From an uncultured cyanobacterium (lineage in GTDB: Bacteria > Cyanobacteriota > Cyanobacteriia > Cyanobacteriales > Geitlerinemataceae): a stretch of DNA of 64,000 bases. The stretch covers positions 1 to 64,000 of the forward strand of contig CALCCD010000013.1 of assembly GCA_937899645.1 (NCBI GenBank), written 5' to 3'. The notes below the pieces were generated by a model. The model was not told the origin of the DNA, made no database searches, and saw only the letters and a list, made by a program, of their open reading frames with translations. Position 1 is the stretch's first letter; each line of letters begins with the position of its first letter. This document shows, one piece after another, positions 25,730 to 33,500 of this stretch. The translations under genes and the position numbers were made by a program.

Positions 25730-26548
25730 ATGGCTTCTTCTCCTTCCGCTCTTCAGCTCGTGCCATCCGAGCCGACCGCACCCCAGTTCTCTGTTTCGGT
25801 GCGCGCGGCCAGCCTGTTTATCAGCGCCACGATCGTCTTGTCGGTCGTCACGTTCGTCGCGGCGACCCTGCCGCTCGATCCCGCTTGGCTGGCGCGACTG
25901 CGGCTGCTGGACTGCGGCATCGCGATCGTATTCGCCGTCGAGTATGTCGTGCGGGTTTGGGCGGCCGAGCACAAGGCAGCTTTCCTATTGAACTGGATGT
26001 CGGCGCTCGATGCGATCGTGATTTTCGATCTGTTGGCCGGACTGGTCGGACTGCCGTTCGTGCCGGGACTGCGCGGACTGCGACTGCTGCGGCTGCTGCG
26101 CTTTTTCGATATCGACCTGGCGCTGCTGCACCTCGACTCGCGCGATCGCATCATCTGCGCGCGCATCCTGTTCACGCTGGCAGCGATCGTCACGATTTTT
26201 GCGGGGCCGATCTACGAAGTCGAACACCGCGCCAACCCCGAGAATTTCGCGACCGTACTCGACGCGATTTATTTCTCGATCGTCACGATGACGACGGTGG
26301 GCTTCGGCGATATGACACCGGTGTCGAGTGCCGGTCGCCTGCTGACCGTGCTGATGATTTTGACCGGCGTGGCGCTGATTCCCTGGCAGATCGGCCAGCT
26401 GATCGAGCAGCTCGTGAAAAGCGCGCGGCGGGTGTCGGTGGTGTGTCCGGGCTGCGGGCACGATCGCCACGATCGCGAGGCGCAGTTTTGCGCGCGCTGC
26501 GGCACGCAGCTCGACACCTGCGCCATTGAAACTGAAACGCACCATTGA
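25730..26548 (+). CDS. Voltage-gated-type potassium channel with C-terminal zinc ribbon
   Basis: A 272-residue ion channel. It has six probable membrane helices: S1 near residues 24-45, an S4-like Arg-rich helix (LRGLRLLRLLRFF, about 108-120), and the pore helix and filter TMTTVGFGDMTP (about 184-195), the K+ selectivity signature. After S6, residues about 235-265 form a zinc ribbon (CPGCGHDRHDREAQFCARC), an unusual cytoplasmic end. The S4 charges are fewer than in animal Kv channels. It probably sits in the plasma membrane and handles K+ flux. Three CCATTGA words overlap the stop region. Confidence 0.9.
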   Translation: MASSPSALQLVPSEPTAPQFSVSVRAASLFISATIVLSVVTFVAATLPLDPAWLARLRLLDCGIAIVFAVEYVVRVWAAEHKAAFLLNWMSALDAIVIFDLLAGLVGLPFVPGLRGLRLLRLLRFFDIDLALLHLDSRDRIICARILFTLAAIVTIFAGPIYEVEHRANPENFATVLDAIYFSIVTMTTVGFGDMTPVSSAGRLLTVLMILTGVALIPWQIGQLIEQLVKSARRVSVVCPGCGHDRHDREAQFCARCGTQLDTCAIETETHH

Positions 26549-26632
26549 GACACGCCATTGAGAAGCAGGCTTGACTGCTACCAGCTCAGAAGCACCTCAG
26601 AAGTCCGACTGCTCACATTCGGCACTCAACTC

Positions 26633-26953
26633 CTAGCGGCCGCTGCGACGCCAGACTCGCCAGCGACCCCAGATTTTTCGCGCGATCGCGATCGCCTTTT
26701 GCGCCATCTCCAGCCGCGCGATCGCGAGCTGATGGCGATTGTTGAGATCCCGCAACTGCGCGCCGCCCTCGGTTAATTGCTCTGGCAGTGGCGGCAGCGT
26801 CGCCCGCAGCTCCAGTTCCAGCGCGTCGATGTCGCGCGCGAACCGGCGCAGCGGCAGCCGCGATCGCCACACCAACACCGCCGCCGCCAGCAGCCCCGCC
26901 GCTAGCATCAGATTTACCACCACCACGAACACCGTCGCGATCGTCACGAGCAT
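26633..26953 (-). CDS. Small one-helix membrane protein
   Basis: A 106-residue protein. Residues about 2-26 (LVTIATVFVVVVNLMLAAGL) form one membrane helix; the rest is a charged helical tail with many Arg (LPLRRFARDIDALELELRAT, then a basic end WGRWRVWRRSGR). It starts at ATG 26953, 19 bp after the M16 peptidase stop on the same strand, so the two are probably one transcript. No named family recognised. An accessory role for the peptidase is a guess from position only. Confidence 0.65.
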   Translation of the reverse strand: MLVTIATVFVVVVNLMLAAGLLAAAVLVWRSRLPLRRFARDIDALELELRATLPPLPEQLTEGGAQLRDLNNRHQLAIARLEMAQKAIAIARKIWGRWRVWRRSGR

Positions 26954-26972
26954 CGCCGAATTCACGACGAAC

Positions 26973-28271
26973 TCACGCCGACTCCGGGCGCACCGCCACG
27001 ACCCCGTAGGCATCGTCGCGCAGATACCGCTGCGCCATCTCGCGTAGGTCTTCCGCCGAAATTGCCTGGAGCGCTTCCGTATAGCCGAACGCCGCCTCCA
27101 GCCCACCCGTCAGCGTCTGGGAATAGCCGTAGAGGTTAGCGCGATCGCTGGGACGCTCGTTGCCGAAGATATAGCGATTTGCCACCTTCTTCCGCACGCG
27201 ATCGATGTGCTCGCGATCGATTGGCGTCTCGCGCACCTCCGCGATCGCCCGGACGATTTCGGCCTCCACTTCCTCGATGTTTTCCGCAGGGAGCTGAGCG
27301 TTAACCTGGAACAGCCCCTGCATCCGGTAGCTGAGGTTGCCCGCGCCGATGCCCGACACCAGGCCGCGCTCCTCGCGCAGGCGGCGCACCAGCCGCCCCG
27401 TCCGCCCCTGGCCGAGAACGCTCGCCAACACGTCCAGCGCGTAGATCTGCTCGATCGCGTTAAGACCGGGGACGCGCCACACCAGTGACAGACGCGCCTG
27501 CTGCAAGCCCGGATCGGCGGCCTCGAAGCGCTCGATACGCTCGAAAGGTCGCTCGCCACCCAGCTCGCGGCGCTGACCCCGCGCCACCGCCGGGCGACCG
27601 GCCAGGGCACGCTCGCAGCTTTCGGTGGCGATCGCCAGCAGCTCTTCGACCGGCAGGTTACCCACGACCGCCACGGTCAGCGCTTCGGGGTGATACCAGG
27701 TGCGGTGAAACTCGCGCATCGCCTCCACGGGAAGCTGGGCGATCGTGCTGGCGCGACCGAGCACCGGGCGGCGGTAGGGCAGCGTCTCAAAAGCCAGCTC
27801 GCTGACGCGCCGGAAGTTGCGGCGGCGCGGGTTGTCCGCCGAGCGGCGAATTTCCTCCAAGACGACATGGCGCTCGCGATCGAAGGCGTCAGCATCCAGG
27901 CTGGGGTTTAAGACCACATCGAATTGCAGCGGCGCGAGCGACGCAAAATCTTGGGGCGCGCAGGTGAAGTAATAGTGGGTGTAGTCCTGACTCGTGGCGG
28001 CATTGGTGACCGCGCCGCGCGCCTCGATGCGCTGCTCGAACTCGCCCATCGCCAGACGCGGCGTCCCCTTAAAGACCATATGCTCCAGGAAGTGCGCCAT
28101 ACCGTCGATCTCGTCGGGCTCGACCGCCGCCCCCACGTCTAGCCACAAATTGAGATTGACCGCCTCGACGGGAATCTGCTCGGCGATCGCGATCGCGCCG
28201 CACTCGAGCTGTCGAACCACGGGCGCGTTGAGCGGAGCTTCGGTAGGGCGTGGGAGAAGGACGGAGGTCAT
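26973..28271 (-). CDS. M16-family zinc peptidase (processing-peptidase-like)
   Basis: A 432-residue M16 protease. The inverted zinc motif HFLEHMVFKGT (HxxEH) is near residues 48-58, with the distal Glu in the ERHVVLEEIRRS stretch (about 130). The second half has the usual inactive-domain pattern (VWRVPGLN..., GQGRTGRLVRRLREERGL). Cyanobacteria carry a pair of such genes; this one has the complete HxxEH, so it should be the catalytic one. ATG 28271 gives MTSVLLPRPT; the longer frame from 28415 is noncoding-like. It should act on short peptides or leaders. Confidence 0.9.
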   Translation of the reverse strand: MTSVLLPRPTEAPLNAPVVRQLECGAIAIAEQIPVEAVNLNLWLDVGAAVEPDEIDGMAHFLEHMVFKGTPRLAMGEFEQRIEARGAVTNAATSQDYTHYYFTCAPQDFASLAPLQFDVVLNPSLDADAFDRERHVVLEEIRRSADNPRRRNFRRVSELAFETLPYRRPVLGRASTIAQLPVEAMREFHRTWYHPEALTVAVVGNLPVEELLAIATESCERALAGRPAVARGQRRELGGERPFERIERFEAADPGLQQARLSLVWRVPGLNAIEQIYALDVLASVLGQGRTGRLVRRLREERGLVSGIGAGNLSYRMQGLFQVNAQLPAENIEEVEAEIVRAIAEVRETPIDREHIDRVRKKVANRYIFGNERPSDRANLYGYSQTLTGGLEAAFGYTEALQAISAEDLREMAQRYLRDDAYGVVAVRPESA

Positions 28272-28528
28272 AGGGGTATGGGCGATAAGGCGCGTATCGA
28301 TAGCCGGGAGTGACGGGCCACACGATCGCAGGAGACTCGATCGTGCCAATATTTCATCAAGACTGCAACCGTAAAGCGATCGCGTGTTGAGGATCGCTCG
28401 CCCGCGTCTCCCCACTCAACACCGCCAGTCCACCGCCCACCACCGCCAGCCCACCGCCCTCAGTTCACCACCGCCAGTCCACCACCGCCAGTCCACAGCT
28501 CTCAATCTACCCCCAACCGCGATCGACC

Positions 28529-29287
28529 GTGACTCCGCCACCGGCTTCCCCCAACCCCGCCTCAACCGACGCTCGCCCAGTGGAGCGCGTCAAAATCTGC
28601 GGCATCACCGACCCGTACCAGGGCCGCGAGATCGTCCGTACCGGAGCCACCGCCCTCGGATTTATCTGCGTCCCTGCATCCCCGCGCTTCGTAACGCCCG
28701 ATCGCATCGCCGAGATCGTCACCGCCGTCCGCACCCTCGAGCCCGAGCGCCACACCGACCATATCGGCGTCTTCGCCAACACCGACCTCGAAACGATCGC
28801 GGCCACGGCAAAAAACGGACACCTATCCGGCATCCAGCTCCACGGCGACGAAACACCCGGATTTTGCCGCAGCCTGCGCGCCGCCCTGCCCGACATCGAA
28901 ATTATCAAAGCCCTGCGCGTCCGCGATCGCACCGACCTCGCCCCCAGCCGCCTCGAGCCTTACATTAACGCGATCGACGCCCTGCTGCTCGACGCCTACC
29001 ACCCCGATCGGCTGGGCGGCACGGGCCTGGCCCTCGACTGGAACACCCTCGAAACCTTCGCCCCCGCGCGACCTTGGTTCCTGGCGGGCGGGCTCAACCC
29101 GGACAACGTCGGCGACGCCCTAGCCCGACTGCACCCGAACGGCATCGACCTCTCGAGCGGCGTCGAGCGCGCACCGGGCGACAAAGACCTAGCCGCAGTC
29201 GAGCGACTGTTTTCGGCCCTCGCGGCGATCGGCTTCCGTCCCACGCTCCATCAACAGCATCACCGACCGAGCGTCAATCCCAGCTAG
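28529..29287 (+). CDS. trpF: Phosphoribosylanthranilate isomerase
   Basis: A 252-residue (beta/alpha)8 barrel enzyme. The diagnostic first strand is VKICGITDP (residues about 21-29), with the catalytic Cys. Later blocks are IGVFANTD, IQLHGDET, ALLLDAYHPDRLGGTG and WFLAGGLNPDNV, and the phosphate-binding end is GIDLSSGVERAPGDKD. It makes CdRP in tryptophan synthesis. It stands alone rather than in a trp operon, as is usual in cyanobacteria. The N-terminus has about 18 extra Pro-rich residues. The stop TAG shares CTAG with the stop of the convergent gene. Confidence 0.93.
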   Translation: MTPPPASPNPASTDARPVERVKICGITDPYQGREIVRTGATALGFICVPASPRFVTPDRIAEIVTAVRTLEPERHTDHIGVFANTDLETIAATAKNGHLSGIQLHGDETPGFCRSLRAALPDIEIIKALRVRDRTDLAPSRLEPYINAIDALLLDAYHPDRLGGTGLALDWNTLETFAPARPWFLAGGLNPDNVGDALARLHPNGIDLSSGVERAPGDKDLAAVERLFSALAAIGFRPTLHQQHHRPSVNPS

Positions 29288-29709
29288 CGCCGAGCGAAGT
29301 CGAGCGCGCGGGATGCCCGCAGCCGCGAGCAGAGGGCCTGCAACTGCGCCTGGGTGTCGGCAGGGACACGGGGCCTGGGCAAACTGTCGTTCGGCCAAAC
29401 CGCCTTCATATCGCTACAGGGACAATACGAACAAGCCTGCCGCGATGTCGGGACGGGCATCTCGCAGCGCGCGCAGCTCTCGATATCCCACGCCCCCGTC
29501 AGCAGGTCAGCCAAACTTTCCTCCGTTCCCTCCAGGTAGACCTCGTCAGCCACCGTCAGCATTTGCCGCCAGTCGGCCTCGAACTCAGCGCTGTAGGACT
29601 CTCCAAAGAAAACGCGCCGGGGACAGTACGTGCTGTTGCGGGAAACCGCCTTCTTGCCGAGCTGGAACCACTGGGCGAGATAGGCTTTCACTTGGCAGAG
29701 TAAAGCCAT
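29284..29709 (-). CDS. Zinc-ribbon-like conserved hypothetical protein
   Basis: A 141-residue protein, function unknown. The N-terminus (MALLCQVKAYLAQWFQLGKK) is amphipathic. The middle (FGESYSAEFEADWRQMLTVA) is acidic. Residues about 79-98 contain CARC and CSYC pairs 14 residues apart, a likely zinc ribbon. ATG 29709 is preferred over 29721. It converges on trpF, and the two stop codons overlap in the palindrome CTAG (29284-29287). Its composition matches the host. Confidence 0.65.
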   Translation of the reverse strand: MALLCQVKAYLAQWFQLGKKAVSRNSTYCPRRVFFGESYSAEFEADWRQMLTVADEVYLEGTEESLADLLTGAWDIESCARCEMPVPTSRQACSYCPCSDMKAVWPNDSLPRPRVPADTQAQLQALCSRLRASRALDFARR

Positions 29710-30542
29710 CGATTGTCTCACCTCTCTGTTGTGAATCTAATTTTTATGATAGAGGCAAAAATCGAGTACAATCGTAAACTTTCACGTCACACTCTCAAGA
29801 AGTTTCTTGTCGGCTAATCTTTGGGTTTTCTTAGGCTTTCAGGACGATCTGTCGATCGCGCGAAGGAATATCAAGCAAAGCCAATTGTCCGTTTCAAAAG
29901 CGACCCTAAAGTCCAGACAGGACAAAGCTTTAGGACTCCTCTATATCCCCTCTTCCCGCCAAAAAAACGGGAATTCCCAACCTTTAATACCTCGCTCATT
30001 GCGACCGTTCTCAAGCTAAAAGATATTTGAATTTCACAGTCAATCCCCAAGCTGGGGACGTCTGCTCGGCGAGCTTCAATCCGCCCCTTCTATCGACGAA
30101 ATTACAATTAATCTATCGCGCTAGTAAGCCCCACTCTCTAGCAGCACCCCAGCGCCAATTCTTCACCTCAAAATTGCGCGTCCCACCCCACGCTCGCCCG
30201 TTTTCTATTCGCAATAACGCGCCCCAGTCCCATTCTGTCCTCAGTGCAGCAGCACCCTGAAAAAATCGCCAGAACCACCTACTGCGGCGATTCCCCCATC
30301 GCCTCGCTGTCGTCTCGCCCACGCCGCGATTTGCGTAATCACGACTTAAAACTCGATTCGAGGCCCACTTCTAAACCGTTCTGGGCCACACAAAAGCTGG
30401 CACTAAGCCCACACGCCATCGCCGCGATCGCAGCACCGATGTCATCCCGTCGCTCGCAAAATTTCGAGACAAAATCAATTCGCGATCGGCTAAAATTGTA
30501 TATCTGTCAGATAGTGCCAGCTCGACTCTCGATATCGAAGAC
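29710..30542. other. 833-bp intergenic region before the HstK-type kinase
   Basis: No protein gene is supported. A structured segment lies at 29905-29973. A TCCCC/GGGGA hairpin lies at 30044-30058. The first 130 bases are AT-rich and could hold the promoter of the zinc-ribbon gene on the minus strand. The last 120 bases before 30543 should hold the kinase promoter. Confidence 0.45.
29905..29973 (+). ncRNA. Candidate structured RNA segment (weak)
   Basis: CCTAAAG (29905-29911) pairs with CTTTAGG (29928-29934) with an inner GTCC/GGAC stem. An unpaired pyrimidine stretch that begins ACTCCTC follows. TTCCCG (29953-29958) then pairs with CGGGAA (29968-29973). The two-stem layout recalls the cyanobacterial sRNA Yfr1, but only ACTCCTC of its conserved core is present and no T-run follows, so I do not call it Yfr1. 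Confidence 0.25.
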
Positions 30543-33500
30543 ATGACGTCCGAATTTTTGCCTCCGGCTCTGGCTGCACTCTCTGGCTATAAGGTTGAAG
30601 AACCTCTGTACATCGGCGCGCGGACGCTAGTGTATCGCGCTATTCAGCTCGATCGTCAGCGCCCCGTCGCGATCAAGATACCGCGCCGCGAGCAGCCCAG
30701 CTTCGAGGAACTGATGCAGTTCCGCAATCAGTACGCGATCGTCAAGTCGCTCTCGGTTCCCGGCATCGTGCCGCCACTAGATCTTATCGAAGTCGCCCGC
30801 AGTTGCGTCTTGGTCGTGGACTATCGGGGCGAGTTATCGCTGCGGCAGCATCTGGAGGATCTGGGCGGCGCGGCGCTGCCGCTGGCGGACGTACTGGCGA
30901 TTGCCCAGCAGCTCGCCGATATCCTCCACGGCCTGCACCAGCACCGGGTCATCCACAAGGACATCAAGCCCGACAATATATTGATCGACCCGGGCACGAA
31001 ATCCATTCGGCTTATCGACTTCAGCATCGCCTCCCGGCTTCCGACAGAAACCCAAGGGCTGCAAAGCCCGAACGCGCTCGAAGGCACGCTGGCCTACCTG
31101 TCGCCGGAGCAAACGGGTCGAATGAACCGGGGCATCGACTACCGGACGGACTTTTACGCGCTGGGCGTGACGCTGTACCAGCTCGCGAGCGGGCAGTTAC
31201 CGTTTGAGACTGACGATCCGATCGAGGCAATCCACTGCCACATTGCCGCAACTCCGGCGGCGCTCGATCGCGTCGAGCCCACAGTCCCCGCCGCTGTCGC
31301 GGCGATCGTTACCAGGCTGATGGCCAAAAACGCTGAAGATCGCTACCAGAGCGCCCAGGGACTCCGCTTCGACCTCGATCGCTGTGCCGACGAACTCCGG
31401 ACGGCGGGCAACATCTCGGACTTTGCCCTGGGCGAGCGAGACCTGAGCGAGCAGTTCTCGATTCCGGAGAAGCTCTACGGTCGCGAAGCCGAAGTCGAGA
31501 AGCTGATGGCGGCGTTCGGGCGCGTAGCGCGAGGTCGGGCGGAGCTAGTGCTGGTGGCGGGCGCGTCCGGCATCGGCAAAACGGCAGTTGTCAAAGAGGT
31601 CAACCGACCGATCGCCCGCCAAAACGGCTACTTCATCAAGGGCAAATTCGACCAGTTCAACCGCAGCACGCCGCTGTCGGCATTCGTGACGGCGTTCCGC
31701 GACGTGGTGGCGCGCCTGCTCTCCGAGTCGGACGCCCACATCGATCGCTGGCGGCAGAACATCCTCGCTGCCGTGGAAGATCGCGGCCAAGTGCTGATCG
31801 AGGCGATTCCCGAGCTAGAAAACATTATCGGCGCGCAGCCCGAAGTTCCCCAGCTGAGCGGCAGTGCCGCGCAGAACCGTTTCAATCGTCTGTTCCGCGC
31901 CCTCATCGGCGTATTTGCCCGCGCAGATCGCCCGCTCGTGGTGTTTCTCGATGACCTGCAGTGGGCGGACTCGGCATCGCTGGAGCTGATGCAGCACCTC
32001 AGCCAGGAAGCGCACTACCTGCTGACGATCGGGGCGTATCGCGACAACGAGGTCTCGCCCACTCACCCGACGCTGCTGGCGATCGAGGCCCTGCGGGATG
32101 CGGAGGCCACCGTTGATACGATCGTCCTACAGCCATTAGCCCTCGAGCATACGACCCGGCTCATCGCCGAGACGCTGCACTGTTCGCAGCCGCTCGCGCA
32201 GCCCCTGGCAGAGCTCGTCGCGCGCAAGACCGGCGGCAACCCGTTCTTTACGACGCAGTTCCTCAAAGCGCTGCACGACGACGGCCAGATTACCTTCGAT
32301 CGCGAGCGGCGCTACTGGGAGTGCGACATTGCCGCGATCGAGCGCCTGTCCCAGGCCGATGACGTCGTCGATTTCATCGCTTCGCAACTGCAAAAGCTGC
32401 CCGAAGCAACCCAGCGCGTCATCACCCTCGCCGCCTGTATCGGCAACCAGTTTGACCTGGCGACTCTGTCGATGGTCTTCGAGCAACCGGCCCTGGAGAC
32501 AGCCAACGCGCTCTGGGCGGCGATGCAGGCCGGGTCGATCTTACCGATCGGGCCGACCTATAAGTTCGTTCGCGAGGTCGAACCGGTGGCGGCGACGGGC
32601 GCGGGCCTCAATCCGACTTACCGCTTCCTGCACGATCGCATCCAACAGGCAGCCTACACCGCCCTCTCAGACGACGAGAAGCGGCGAACTCACCTGGCGA
32701 TCGGTCGGCGGCTCCAGGCAAACCTCTCGCCGGAAGAGCGCCAGGAGCGGCTGTTCGATATCGTCGGCCACCTCAACCTGGGGCGCGACGCGATCGTCGA
32801 TCGAGCCGAGCGCAAAGCCCTGGCGCAAGACAACCTAGCCGCCGCGCGCAAAGCCAAGCAGACCACGTCCTACGCCGCCGCCCGAAGCTTCGTAAGCGTC
32901 GGCCTGGAGTTACTGGCTGAAGACCGCTGGGAGACCCAGTACGCGCTGAGTCTGGCGCTGCAAACCCTGGCGACCGAGGCAAACTACCTGAGCGGGCGTT
33001 TTGACGAGATGGCAGACTGTGCCGCCGTGGTGCTGGCGCGCGCCAAGACGACAATCGACAAGGTGGCCGTCTACGTCACGCAGATCGACGCCCTAACGGC
33101 GCAGGATCGCATGGCCGACGCGATCGCGCTAGGTACGAGCGCCCTAGCAGAATTGGGCGTGCAGTTCTCGACGGAGGCAAATGCCGTTGATAGCGATACA
33201 ACGTTTGCGGAACTGGACGCGAAGTTCAAAGGCCACTCGATCGAGAGCTTGGTCGCTCTGCCCCGACTCACCGATCCGCAGGTTTCGGCAGCGATGACCC
33301 TCCTCGGTGTCCTCTTCACACCCGTTTTCGTTGTCAGCTCCGCGAGCTTCCCGCTGCTGTGCGCGAAAATCACCGCGCTATCGCTGGAATTTGGCAACAG
33401 CGCCGTCTCCACGATCGGCTACATCGGCCACGGCATAGTCTTGTCGAACTTTCACGGTGCGCCGGAGCGGGGCTACAACTTCGGGAAGGCGGCGCTTCAG

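Noticed and set aside
26525-26565. Three CCATTGA repeats at the end of the K+ channel gene
   Set aside because: Only seven bases each with uneven spacing; probably chance.
29905-29973. Yfr1 small RNA
   Set aside because: Only ACTCCTC of the conserved core is present and there is no T-run, so I listed it only as a weak structured segment.
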